A DNA stretch of 64,000 nucleotides from JABDIP01 sp965237625 (lineage in GTDB: Bacteria > Pseudomonadota > Alphaproteobacteria > DSM-16000 > Inquilinaceae): assembly GCA_965237625.1 (NCBI GenBank), contig CBDEGD010000036.1, forward strand, positions 1 through 64,000, given 5' to 3'. Below the pieces are notes generated by a model. That model was not told the origin of the DNA, did not search any database, and saw only the letters and a list, made by a program, of their open reading frames with translations. This document shows, one piece after another, positions 46,147 to 60,240 of this stretch (positions are counted from its first letter, which is position 1; the number at the start of each line of letters is the position of its first letter). Both the position numbers and the translations under genes were made by a program.

Positions 46147-46459
46147 CACAATCCGCCTGGGGTGCCGCCTGGGGTAATTGGAATTCCTGACATAGCGGTA
46201 GCGAGCCGTTCACGCAAATCACATCGACCTCCCGCGCCGCGACCCCTGTCCCTGCGTCGAATCGCGCCTGGAATTGAAAAAAAGGCGAAAATGTGGAATA
46301 ACCTCGCCGGTAGACCGTTGTTGTCATCTCGGTATCGGGAATCTTTACACGCCGCGTCGTTTCAGATTGGGAAAACCTGAACCCGAACGGGAACGGAATT
46401 CCTCTCAAGCGTATGGCGCGGATTTCGCAGCAACGCATCAACATGCTGGAGGTCGCATC
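46147..46459. other. Divergent promoter region of trmFO and an exported-protein gene
   Basis: No gene is supported in this 313-base gap. It must hold promoters for both divergent genes. A direct repeat CCGCCTGGGGT occurs twice near 46152-46175. A cluster reading GAACCCGAACGGGAAC near 46379-46394 looks like a regulator site, but its spacing does not fit the alphaproteobacterial LexA box. Confidence 0.4.
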
Positions 46460-47293
46460 ATGCGGCACCGCCTGTTTTCGACCTTGGCATCATTGGTCTT
46501 GCTCGGTCTGGCAGTACATGCCGGCCCGGCGCAAGCGGGTGAGCCGCAGATTCTGGGGTTGGTGGCGAGCAACAGCCCACTCCCGATGGTTTGCGACGAC
46601 CGTGAATGCGTCGTGGAATTGTCCTCCTTCTGTATGCAGGAACGTGCACCGGTACCGCCCCCGCTCACCCCATATCAGATCGCTGCGAACAGCGCCGAGG
46701 CGATTTCGATTATCGGCACCACCGCAGACGGCCGTAGCGTGCGATTGCCGGCAGATCGCCTCGCGCAATTCGTCAGCATCCGCGGCAACCGCGCGACCCG
46801 CATGTCCCTGTCGCGCCAATCTCTTGCTGCGTTCGGCTTGACCGAGATTTCGGTTGAGATTGGCGAATTGGCATCGTTGGTGCCGGATTCCCTAATGGGA
46901 AGCGACGATCCGACGATCCTGTCGGAGATCGCCGTGGTCACCGGTCCGCTGCGCGAAGTGGCGAATCGGCTGATCGATAAAGGGGGGCCCGGAACCGTGG
47001 CGGCCCAGATCACCAACCGATTGATCAATGCGATCCCGGAAAACTCGGGCGGCGACGTCGATGATCGCGACGCCCTTTGGATGACGGTGATTGGCAATGC
47101 CGATGTCATCGAGGGAGCTTCTCCAGGCGACGACGCCGAAGGGCTGGAGATGGCCGAGGATGCGTTTCACCGCTGCTCCGGCCTGCCCGGTGGCGGATTT
47201 ATCTCCTTTCGACAATGCCTTGCTGCCCGCCACGACATTTTCCTGAGCCCACAGAACCGGGCCTATTGGGAGGCCGTGGAGACCGGCAGTTAG
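46460..47293 (+). CDS. Hypothetical exported protein
   Basis: This 277-residue protein is not recognised. It has a clear signal peptide (MRHRLFSTLASLVLLGLAVH, cleavage near AQA) and a soluble mature part with a few cysteines (MVCDDRECVVELSSFCMQER near the start, CSGLPGGGFISFRQCLAARH near the end) that may form disulfides. No membrane anchor is seen. ATG 46460 follows GGAGG at eight bases. It precedes the two four-cysteine-repeat exported proteins on the same strand, separated by 224 bases, which may indicate a shared envelope role. Confidence 0.65.
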   Translation: MRHRLFSTLASLVLLGLAVHAGPAQAGEPQILGLVASNSPLPMVCDDRECVVELSSFCMQERAPVPPPLTPYQIAANSAEAISIIGTTADGRSVRLPADRLAQFVSIRGNRATRMSLSRQSLAAFGLTEISVEIGELASLVPDSLMGSDDPTILSEIAVVTGPLREVANRLIDKGGPGTVAAQITNRLINAIPENSGGDVDDRDALWMTVIGNADVIEGASPGDDAEGLEMAEDAFHRCSGLPGGGFISFRQCLAARHDIFLSPQNRAYWEAVETGS

Positions 47294-47517
47294 AGGACGG
47301 TCGCTGTGTGTCCTGCTTCTTCGGGGTCGCTGAGCGGCTACGCCCCTTGATCTAATGCCGTTCCAAAGGGTGGCGGTCGAAAAAACGATCCTGTAGGTTT
47401 GCGCTCAGGAACAGGGTCGGCCCGCGCTCAGCGTTCACTCTTCAATCGAGGGGATTCCGATCCGGAACCATCGCCGATGCCGGGCGATCAGCCGGTTGGA
47501 ATAGCTGGAGCATCCGA

Positions 47518-49131
47518 ATGCCGATTACCCTGAGGGGATCATTGCTGGCCCTGGCTGTTGCCATCGGCTCGATCGTCATGCTGGGCATGCCCGTTGAGGC
47601 GCTGGCCCAGGCCGGCAGCTGCCAATGGGCCAATGACGGTGAGTGCGACGAACCGGATATCGGCACCGGATTGTGCAAACCGGGGACCGACCAAGCTGAT
47701 TGTCAGGCAGCCGCGGCGGGCGCCGCCGCCGACCCGGCCAACAGCTGCCGATATGCCTTTGACAATGAATGCGACGAGCCTGGCACCGGCACCGGGCTGT
47801 GCGATGCCGGAACCGACACCCAGGACTGCGACGCCGCGGCGGCACGCGCGGCCGCCGATCCGGCCAACAGCTGCCGATACGCCTTTGACAATGAATGCGA
47901 CGAGCCGGGCACCGGCACCGGCGTCTGTGACGCTGGAACCGATACCCAGGATTGCCAGGCCGCCGCCGAGCGGGTAGACGCCGACCCGGCCAACAGTTGC
48001 CAATACGCTTTCGACGGTGATTGCGACGAGCCCGGCAACGGCACCGGGCTGTGCGATGCCGGAACCGACACCCAGGATTGTTCCAACCCCAATCCCGGGC
48101 CGGATAGCTGTCAGTTTGCTTTCGATGACGAATGCGACCACCCCGATACGGGCACCGGCGCCTGCCCGCCGAACACCGATCAGACCGACTGCAGCATGAC
48201 TGGGGGCCAAGGCATCCCGAACGCCGGCGATAATTCATGCCAGCACGCCAATGACGGCGAATGCGATGAGCCGGTGATCGGAAGCGGGCTTTGTGTCGGT
48301 GGCACCGACGCCGCCGATTGTGCCGGAGTTGGCGAAAACACCTGCCAATACGCCAATGATGGCGAGTGCGACGAACCAGGCATCGGTACGGGCATTTGTG
48401 CGATCGGTACCGACACCGGCGATTGCCGAGCCGCCGCCATACCGATTCCCCCGGAAGTGTCGGCTTGCGCATACGCCTCCGATGGCGAATGCGACGAGCC
48501 CGGCATCGGCACCGGACTATGCCCGGCCGGCAGCGACACCGCTGATTGTCAGAACCGTTCCGCAGTGGGACCGGATAGCTGCCAGTGGGCTTTTGACGGT
48601 GAATGCGATGAGCCGGGTTCGGGAACCGGATTCTGCCAGGCCGGCACCGATACCAGCGACTGCACCGGCCAACCGCCGATCGGCGATACAATTTGCCAAT
48701 ACGCCAATGACGGCGAATGCGATGAACCCGGCATCGGCACCGGTCTGTGCCCGGCCGGCAGCGACAGGGTCGATTGCGCCGCGGTCCAGGGCGACAGTTC
48801 CTGCGAATGGGCCAATGATGGCGAATGCGACGAGCCGGGCATCGGCACGGGCGCCTGCGGGGCGGGAACGGATAGTGCGGACTGCGCCGGCTCAATCGCG
48901 GCTGCCGGCCCGAACAGTTGCCAATGGGCATTCGACGGTGAGTGCGACGAGCCCGGAAACGGCACCGGCCTATGCACGGCCGGCACCGATACCGGCGACT
49001 GCTCCGGCGGCGGCGCGGCGGCCTCGGACCCGAACAGCTGCATGTTCGCCAATGACGGCGAGTGTGACGAAGCCGGAATCGGAACCGGTGCCTGTCAGGC
49101 AGGCACGGATACGGCAGACTGCCAACGCTGA
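47518..49131 (+). CDS. Exported protein of 13 tandem four-cysteine repeats
   Basis: This 537-residue secreted or periplasmic protein has a signal peptide (cleavage near ALAQA) followed only by 13 tandem repeats of about 35-45 residues. Each repeat has four cysteines in the pattern C-x7-C-x9-C-x8-C, with a core such as CQYANDGECDEPGIGTG and an ending GTDTADC. The conserved Asp/Glu residues suggest calcium binding, and the cysteines should form two disulfides per unit. The pattern recalls the Lin-12/Notch-type and bacterial ANDGxCD repeats, but no family is certain. ATG 47518 follows GGAG. A smaller homologue follows. Confidence 0.8.
   Translation: MPITLRGSLLALAVAIGSIVMLGMPVEALAQAGSCQWANDGECDEPDIGTGLCKPGTDQADCQAAAAGAAADPANSCRYAFDNECDEPGTGTGLCDAGTDTQDCDAAAARAAADPANSCRYAFDNECDEPGTGTGVCDAGTDTQDCQAAAERVDADPANSCQYAFDGDCDEPGNGTGLCDAGTDTQDCSNPNPGPDSCQFAFDDECDHPDTGTGACPPNTDQTDCSMTGGQGIPNAGDNSCQHANDGECDEPVIGSGLCVGGTDAADCAGVGENTCQYANDGECDEPGIGTGICAIGTDTGDCRAAAIPIPPEVSACAYASDGECDEPGIGTGLCPAGSDTADCQNRSAVGPDSCQWAFDGECDEPGSGTGFCQAGTDTSDCTGQPPIGDTICQYANDGECDEPGIGTGLCPAGSDRVDCAAVQGDSSCEWANDGECDEPGIGTGACGAGTDSADCAGSIAAAGPNSCQWAFDGECDEPGNGTGLCTAGTDTGDCSGGGAAASDPNSCMFANDGECDEAGIGTGACQAGTDTADCQR
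47617..49122 (+). repeat. Coding tandem repeats (13 units)
   Basis: Units of about 105-130 bases encode the four-cysteine module. Units 2 and 3 are nearly identical at DNA level (around 47740-47960), indicating recent duplication. Other units differ mainly at third codon positions and in their Ala/Pro/Gly linkers, indicating selection on the cysteine/acidic framework. Confidence 0.85.
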
Positions 49132-49310
49132 CCCGGACTCCGGACCCCACATTGGATCGATCATCTGTCCTGTGACGGGGCTGTGACGCCGATATCCGCA
49201 ATGTCCATTAGTGGCCCGTTAACGCGTGCCGCCGATAGTCTTGCTTCCTGCTGCCGGCCGAGTCTTCCGGCAGACTCGCCTGTTTTCCAATCAAAGCCGC
49301 CCGAGGATCC

Positions 49311-49937
49311 ATGGCCCTTAACATCCAAACGCTTGCATTGTCCGCTGCCTTTGCCGCCGCGGCCTTGTCCATCGTGCTACCGGCCGAGCCGGCTTCGGCG
49401 CAGAACAATACTTGTGAATATGCTTTCGACGGCGACTGTGACGAGCCGGGACGCGGCACCGGCCTCTGCGCGGCCGGCACCGATACCCAGGACTGCTCGA
49501 TCCGCGATCCGGGCCCGAACAGCTGCCGATTTGCCAATGACGGCGAATGCGATCATCCCGGCATCGGCACAGGCTCCTGCCCGCCGAATACCGATCAGAA
49601 TGATTGTCGCGGCTCGAGCGCCGGCCCGAACAGCTGCCAGTTCGCCAATGATGGCGAATGCGATCATCCCGGCATCGGCACCGGCGCCTGCGCGGCCGGC
49701 ACCGATCAGAACGATTGCCGCAGCCCGGGCAACAACACTTGCCAATATGCCAGGGACGGAGAATGCGACGAGCCAGGCATCGGGACGGGGCTCTGCACGG
49801 CAGGCAGCGATGCCACCGACTGTCGTGGCCATGGCGTCAATTCGTGCCAATACGCCAGCGACGGAGAGTGCGACGAGCCGGGCATTGGCACCGGTCTGTG
49901 CAAATTCGGTTCAGATACGGTCGATTGCAGGCCATAA
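49311..49937 (+). CDS. Exported protein of five tandem four-cysteine repeats
   Basis: This 208-residue paralogue of the preceding gene has its own signal peptide (ALSAAFAAAALSIVLPAEP, cleavage near ASAQ) and five repeats with the same C-x7-C-x9-C-x8-C spacing. Repeats 2 and 3 carry CDHPGIGTG, where His replaces the second acidic residue. ATG 49311 follows GAGG. The gap of 179 bases to the first gene suggests a local gene duplication with change in repeat number. Function unknown; extracellular calcium or surface binding is inferred. Confidence 0.8.
   Translation: MALNIQTLALSAAFAAAALSIVLPAEPASAQNNTCEYAFDGDCDEPGRGTGLCAAGTDTQDCSIRDPGPNSCRFANDGECDHPGIGTGSCPPNTDQNDCRGSSAGPNSCQFANDGECDHPGIGTGACAAGTDQNDCRSPGNNTCQYARDGECDEPGIGTGLCTAGSDATDCRGHGVNSCQYASDGECDEPGIGTGLCKFGSDTVDCRP
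49410..49928 (+). repeat. Coding tandem repeats (5 units)
   Basis: Five units of about 93-111 bases encode the same four-cysteine module as the larger neighbour. Linkers are shorter than in the first gene. Units 2 and 3 are the most alike. Confidence 0.8.
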
Positions 49938-50060
49938 GGCCTCAACGTTCCATGCCCTTGGCGTGGAGCGTAAATCGGCCGCGGTCAGGCTCAAGTAGAG
50001 CCTGATCGGGTGACCTTCCGCCCTGCCGAGACGTCTCTCGGTGGGGCGGAGTCCATTCAG

Positions 50061-52910
<2,850 letters not shown>

Positions 52911-52993
52911 CAGCTCCCACCAAAAACGGAATGTGGCCGGGGCGGCGTCGCGCTCCCCGATGGACCCGACCGGAGAGGATGCCCACGGTCCGA

Positions 52994-53008
52994 GAACAAA
53001 TATGGACC
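52994..53008. promoter_or_regulatory. Possible LexA (SOS) box between uvrA and ssb
   Basis: GAAC at 52994-52997 and GACC at 53005-53008 are spaced by seven bases. The alphaproteobacterial LexA site is GAAC-N7-GAAC or its complement, so this copy differs at one base. It lies 84 bases before the uvrA start and 158 before ssb. Both genes are SOS-regulated in many relatives. Confidence 0.35.
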
Positions 53009-53165
53009 ATCGGAGCCTGAAAATCGACTCCCCGTCGGTATGGAGGGACAGACTGCTGACACTCTGGGGACTTGGCATTGGCCGGCATGGAAAGGCGCTG
53101 GCGAGGCCATGGCCGGGGCGCTATGGTGCCCGCCAGCACAAAAGGCAGAAAACGGAACAAGATCG

Positions 53166-53666
53166 ATGGCGGGCAGCGTCAACAAGGTGATCCTGGTGGG
53201 TAATCTGGGCCGCGACCCGGAAGTCCGCACCTTTCAGAACGGCGGTCGGGTGTGCAATCTGTCGCTGGCGACCTCGGAATCCTGGAAAGACAAGAATTCC
53301 GGCGATCGCCGCGAGAAGACCGAGTGGCACCGGGTGGTGATCTTCAACGAAAACCTGGTCGGAGTCGCCGAGCGCTTCCTGCGCAAGGGCTCGAAGATCT
53401 ATTTGGAAGGCCAGATCGAGACCCGCAAATTCACCGACAATTCCGGTGCTGAGCGCTATACCACCGAGGTGGTGCTGCGGCCCTACCGGGGCGAGCTGAC
53501 CATGCTGGACGGCCGCCAGGATGGCGGTGAGGGCGGTGGCGGTTATGGCGGCGGCTCATCCCAGGGCGGTGGCGGCGGTTATGGTGGAGGCGGCAGCGGT
53601 GGCGGCGGTCAGGGCCCGGCCCCGTCCGGCGGCGGCGGCGATCTGGACGACGAAATCCCGTTCTAA
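53166..53666 (+). CDS. ssb: Single-stranded DNA-binding protein
   Basis: This 166-residue SSB has an N-terminal OB fold (SVNKVILVGNLGRDPEVRTF to about residue 113), a glycine-rich linker of about 40 residues, and the acidic C-terminal tip DDEIPF that binds partner proteins. ATG 53166 is the family start. It is divergent from uvrA. A large hairpin follows the stop by about 20 bases. Confidence 0.96.
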   Translation: MAGSVNKVILVGNLGRDPEVRTFQNGGRVCNLSLATSESWKDKNSGDRREKTEWHRVVIFNENLVGVAERFLRKGSKIYLEGQIETRKFTDNSGAERYTTEVVLRPYRGELTMLDGRQDGGEGGGGYGGGSSQGGGGGYGGGGSGGGGQGPAPSGGGGDLDDEIPF

Positions 53667-53687
53667 GGCAGCGACATAAATCGGAGA

Positions 53688-53748
53688 CCCACCGCTCCCC
53701 CTCACCCTCCCAACGCGAAGCGTTGGGAGGGTGAGGGGGAGCGGTGGG
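53688..53748. repeat. Perfect 29-base inverted repeat with 3-base loop
   Basis: Arms 53688-53716 and 53720-53748 are exact complements around GAA; the stem starts CCCACCGCTCCCCCTCACCC. It starts 22 bases after the ssb stop codon and could end transcription, although no T run follows. It may equally be a dispersed palindromic unit. Confidence 0.8.
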
Positions 53749-53788
53749 TAGCCAGCACTCGCTGAATCAATAGCCGAAAGGCCCGGTC

Positions 53789-54418
53789 ATGCCGGTTGAA
53801 ACCTATCTCGCCTATCTTGCCACCGTCGGCATTTTCTTCGCCACGCCACCGGGTCCCAGCCAGCTGTTGATGATCGCCAACAGCATGACCCATGGTCTGC
53901 GGCCCAGCCTGGCGACGGTCGCTGGCGATCTGTCGGCCAATGCCTTCCAGATGACCGCAGCGGCCTTCGGGTTGGCGGCCGTGCTCGCCACCTCGTCCCA
54001 GGGGCTGCAGATCGTCAAATGGGCCGGCGTGGCCTATCTGATCTATGTCGGCATCCGCACGTTCCGCAGCCCGCCGCCGGTGCTGAAGGCCCGCGGTACC
54101 GTCAACGGCGCCAGATTGTTCCGACAAGGTTTCTTCACCTCGGCCGCCAACCCCAAGGCGGTGTTCTTCTTCGCCGCCCTGTTCCCGCAATTCATCGATG
54201 CCAATCTGTCGATCTGGCCACAGCTGCTGATCCTCGGCGCGACCTACATCGTCGTCGACGGCACCATCCTGGTGATCTACGGCTCGGCGTCGGAACGCGT
54301 CGCCAGTCGGCTCGGCGACGGTTTGATGCGCCGGCTCAACCGCATCTCCGGCGGGCTGATGATTGGCGCGGCGGCATTGTTGGCGTTGAAGGATGTCGAG
54401 GTGACGCCGAGCCGGTGA
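53789..54418 (+). CDS. LysE/RhtB-family amino-acid exporter
   Basis: This 209-residue membrane protein of the LysE superfamily has six hydrophobic segments and the conserved N-terminal FFATPPGPSQLLMIANSMTH segment, plus GVAYLIYVGIRTFRSPP and FFTSAANPKAVFFFAALFPQ. Members export homoserine, threonine, lysine or related compounds, and the substrate is not evident. ATG 53789 has no strong ribosome-binding site (GAAAGG nine bases upstream is the best). It stands alone. Confidence 0.9.
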   Translation: MPVETYLAYLATVGIFFATPPGPSQLLMIANSMTHGLRPSLATVAGDLSANAFQMTAAAFGLAAVLATSSQGLQIVKWAGVAYLIYVGIRTFRSPPPVLKARGTVNGARLFRQGFFTSAANPKAVFFFAALFPQFIDANLSIWPQLLILGATYIVVDGTILVIYGSASERVASRLGDGLMRRLNRISGGLMIGAAALLALKDVEVTPSR

Positions 54419-54470
54419 GGTCGGGAGACGGGCCAATGCTGATTGGCACCCCGTCTGTGTCCCTCTGGAG

Positions 54471-54498
54471 TGTCGTTCCCGCGTAGGCGGGAATGACA
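54471..54498. repeat. Short hairpin related to the 21738 repeat
   Basis: TGTCGTTCCCGC and GCGGGAATGACA form a stem with one mismatch around a short loop. The sequence is a half-unit of the same family as the 31-base inverted repeat at 21738. It lies in the 155-base gap between the LysE gene and the endonuclease-family pseudogene. Confidence 0.65.
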
Positions 54499-54573
54499 AC
54501 AAATGAGGCGGCAGGTGCGACCTGCCAATCGAACTGGCGGAGCGCGCTGTCGACCAGCGCCCCAATTCCACCC

Positions 54574-55843
54574 TCACGGTTTCGGCAGGCGTATCCAGAT
54601 TGGCAGATGGTCGCTCACATCGTGCTCGAAGCGGCTGAGCAGTGCATTTCTTTGGGCCTTGGTGAGTTCGGCCAGCGGCTTGCCGTGCAGGGCCTCTGCA
54701 AACAGGTCGCTGAAGTTGAAGACCCGATAGTCGAACCCGTCCGGCGTCGCGCCGGCGGTCTTGTTCTTCTTGTAGTCGGGCAGCCGCTTGTCGTAGATGA
54801 ACAGGGCAATCTGGTCATAGGTCTCGCCCTGGCGCGCGGTTGACCGCCAGATGGCCTCTTGGGGGTCGGCGATGTCCTTTCGCGACGGATGGATGTCGAA
54901 GAACGGCAGATTGACCTTGGCCCGGCCCCGACCGGCAAGCTCGCCCTTGTTGAGTTTCTTCAGCTTCTCCTCGATATCGGCCCTGCGCTGATCGACTTTC
55001 TTGAAATCCAGGTTCAGATCGCCCATCAGGATCATGTTCTTGTGGTACATGCGGCTGGCCTGTTGGGCCCGCGCCACCAGCCATTGCATCAGCGCATAGA
55101 ACTCCATCTCCCGCTCCTCGCGCTGCTTGGACTTGTCGCCGTAGAGCAGATGCGCGGAGATCGCCAGGAACCGATACGGATCGGCCCCGTCGGCGCCGAG
55201 GATGCTGAACGACACAGCCATCGGCGTGCGGATGAAGGCCAGAAAGTGCGGCAACACGAAGGGCGGCGCCTTGGGTTTTCTGGGTTTGCGGCCCGGCTTG
55301 CCATCCGCTTCCCATTGCCGAACCCGCGCCTCCCACGGTTCCAGCTTTTCAAGCCGCCAAAGCGTCCAGTTCGTTCTGCCGGGCGGTCAGGGCAAAGTGG
55401 AAGTCGCTGCGCTCGTTGTACAGCGTGTCCAGGATGGCGCTGCGGTCGAAAGTGATATCGGAGGCCACCTCGGTGCGCTCCACGCGATCCCAGCGGAACA
55501 GGAAGGCCAGCCGCTCCGTCATGCCCTTGGGCTTGCCGGCAACGCCGCCGGTGATGTCGGAGGCGACCATGCCGTATAGCTCGCCCAACAGGCCCTTCAG
55601 ATGGGCCAGCCCTTCCAGATTGTCGGTGACCTCCTGCACCGCGATCAGGTCGCAGCGCTCACAGAACCGTTTCAGGAATGCCCAGGCGCCGGCGCTGCGG
55701 TTCTTGATCTGGCCGAGCTTGCGGATGTTGAAGGACGCCAGCACGACCGATCCGTCGCGTCGCGCCGGCAGCCCGAAGCGGGCCGAATCGCTGTCCAGCA
55801 GCGCGTTGGCCCTGGCCCATTCCGCCTCGGTGAATTTCGCCAT
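54574..55843 (-). pseudogene. Endonuclease/exonuclease/phosphatase-family protein, frameshifted
   Basis: Two parts of one EEP-fold protein lie in different frames. The N-terminal part (55843-55349) includes VVLASFNIRKLGQIKNRS and LIAVQEVTDNLEGL with the metal-binding Glu. The C-terminal part (about 55348-54574) includes ILMGDLNLDFKK with Asp and Asn, and FEHDVSDHLPIWIR with the catalytic His. The first frame stops at 55349 right after LDALAA, and the second continues as LEKLEPWEARVRQWEADGK, so one extra base near 55352 explains the break. Motifs are otherwise intact. Decay is recent, or the read has an error. Confidence 0.75.
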
Positions 55844-56115
55844 CCCGATTGTCCCCCCGATTGCCCCTTGCCGCTGTAGTCGTGCCGTAGTCTACGACCG
55901 AAAGCTGCATTGCCGACAGCCCTTGCAGGGCCTCTCGACGGCGGCCGGGAAGAAACCCACTTGACCCTGGCGTATCCGGCCATTTCCGCCGGTTCCGCGC
56001 ATTGTTCGCATATGCGGAATTTGTTACACTGGCGACGCAGAAACGACCCATGGCCGCAACCGGCGCGAACCCTTGATTTCCGCCCCTTGCACGGCGCCCC
56101 AATCCAGGACATCTC

Positions 56116-58974
<2,859 letters not shown>

Positions 58975-59033
58975 CCCGGGAAAGCCCCCGGCGGAACCCC
59001 ACGACAATACGGTTGGCAACGGGAGCGATGGCC

Positions 59034-59549
59034 ATGGCAGGACAGCGGACCGGCATCTACCCCGGCACTTTCGACCCGCCGACGAACGGCCATCTGGATA
59101 TCATCCGGCGGGCCACGCTGCTGGTCGACCATCTGGTGATCGCGATCGCCCGCAACACCGGCAAGGGCCCGCTGTTCAGCGCCGATGAGCGGGTCGAGAT
59201 GGTGCATGAGGAGATCGCCACCCTGCCCAAGAGCGATACCGTGATCGAGGTTCATGCCTTCGATACGCTGCTGATGCATTTCGCCCAGGACATGAAGGCC
59301 GGCATCATCATCCGCGGCCTCCGCGCGGTCTCCGATTTCGAGTACGAATTCCAGATGGCGGCGATGAACTCCAAGATCGACCCGACCGTGGAGACCGTCT
59401 TCCTCATGGCCTCGGACCGCAATCAGTTCATCTCCTCGCGTTTCGTGAAGGAGATCGGCGAGCTGGGCGGCGATATCAGCCATTTCGTCAGCGCCCGCGT
59501 CCACGAACACCTGACCAACCGTTTCACCGGAGTGAAGCACCGGAAATAG
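59034..59549 (+). CDS. coaD: Phosphopantetheine adenylyltransferase
   Basis: This 171-residue enzyme makes dephospho-CoA. The nucleotidyl-transferase motifs are intact: GIYPGTFDPPTNGHLDIIRR (T/HxGH), IIRGLRAVSDFEYEFQMAAM, and ISSRFVKEIGELGGDISHFV (ISSxxR-type). ATG 59034 is eight bases after GGGAG; ATG 59028 is nearer and less likely. Location after gyrA is the usual alphaproteobacterial order, in which a peptidyl-prolyl isomerase gene commonly follows, but that gene is absent here. Confidence 0.95.
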   Translation: MAGQRTGIYPGTFDPPTNGHLDIIRRATLLVDHLVIAIARNTGKGPLFSADERVEMVHEEIATLPKSDTVIEVHAFDTLLMHFAQDMKAGIIIRGLRAVSDFEYEFQMAAMNSKIDPTVETVFLMASDRNQFISSRFVKEIGELGGDISHFVSARVHEHLTNRFTGVKHRK

Positions 59550-59567
59550 GGGCGGTAATTACCGATT

Positions 59568-59716
59568 TCGTCGTCCCCGGACTTGATCCGGGGACCCATT
59601 GGGCAGCTTGTGCGGCAGTAATTCGGTGGGGCAACGACAGCCACCGGTACAGTCCAAACTCTTCCGACTCGCGACGGCGGAGGAATGGGTCCCCGGATCA
59701 AGTCCGGGGACGACGA
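59568..59716. repeat. 33-base inverted repeat after coaD
   Basis: Arms 59568-59600 and 59684-59716 are perfect 33-base complements (TCGTCGTCCCCGGACTTGAT at the left end) around an 83-base spacer. Each arm contains its own hairpin CCCCGGACTTGATCCGGGG. It is a MITE- or REP-type dispersed unit lying between coaD and tRNA-Lys. Confidence 0.85.
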
Positions 59717-59822
59717 CCAAAGGAAGGACGGGACGCGGTGACAGGGTGTTCGACATGCCCGCCCTGTACGGACGCCGCAACGGTTGACCGCCGACGCGGT
59801 GCTGCCTATGGTCCCGCGCCGT

Positions 59823-59898
59823 GACCGCTTAGCTCAGCTGGTAGAGCAACTGACTTTTAATCAGTAGGCCCGGGGTTCGAGCCCCCGAGCGGTCACCA
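59823..59898 (+). tRNA. tRNA-Lys (TTT)
   Basis: A 76-base cloverleaf with encoded CCA. The acceptor stem is GACCGCT/AGCGGTC, the anticodon loop is CTTTTAA (anticodon TTT), and the T arm contains GGTTCGAGCC. It marks the change from conserved chromosome to a region of broken mobile elements. tRNA genes are frequent integration sites, but no second copy of its 3' end is visible in the window. Confidence 0.97.
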
Positions 59899-60066
59899 CA
59901 GATCTCGATTGCCTACCCTGTTGTCCCAAATGTCGTTCCGGCCGTGTCGCGTGCCCGACATGGGTTTCGGTCGACCCGAGTCGCACCCGGCCAGACCGGT
60001 CGATGCATTCCGGGTTTTGCCTCTAACATGGGCAATCGACGTTGGGTCGAATCCAGAGTGGCCCCG

Positions 60067-60240
60067 GTGAGCACGAACAGGCAATTGCGCAAAGGCGATA
60101 CGGCGCTGGCCGCACGGCTGCGGCACGAGATCGAGGGCGAGGCGCTGTTCGATCCGTTCAGCCGTGGCCGGTACGCGACCGATGCCTCGATCTACCAGTT
60201 CGAGCCGATTGGTGTCGTCGTGCCGGCTAGCGAGCAGGAC
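60067..60240 (+). pseudogene. FAD-linked oxidase, N-terminal fragment
   Basis: About 58 codons match the N-terminus of FAD/FMN-containing dehydrogenases of the GlcD/lactate-dehydrogenase type: RLRHEIEGEALFDPFSRGRY, then ATDASIYQFEPIGVVVPASE, the segment just before the FAD-binding domain. The homology stops at about 60240, exactly where the opposite strand becomes an IstA-like transposase. The gene is therefore broken by a mobile-element insertion or deletion. GTG 60067 is the likely old start. Confidence 0.7.

Noticed and set aside
46379..46394. GAAC cluster as a LexA box upstream of the exported-protein gene
   Set aside because: The spacing between outer GAAC copies is eight bases instead of seven, and neither neighbouring gene is a known SOS gene.
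47576..49201. Arg-rich antisense frames across the four-cysteine repeat gene, and the possibility of a CRISPR-like array there
   Set aside because: The periodicity comes from the coding repeat. Units are 93-130 bases with changes at third codon positions, with no constant repeat and unique spacers of CRISPR size.
55340..55360. Programmed +1 frameshift in the endonuclease-family gene, like that of prfB
   Set aside because: The stop is preceded by GCT rather than a slippery CTT, and no internal Shine-Dalgarno sequence lies at the right distance. Re-pairing in the +1 frame would be poor.
59893..60239. Continuation of the IstA frame through to the tRNA-Lys
   Set aside because: After about 60240 the translation no longer resembles IstA and is simply antisense to the oxidase fragment. 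The overlap with the tRNA is accidental.
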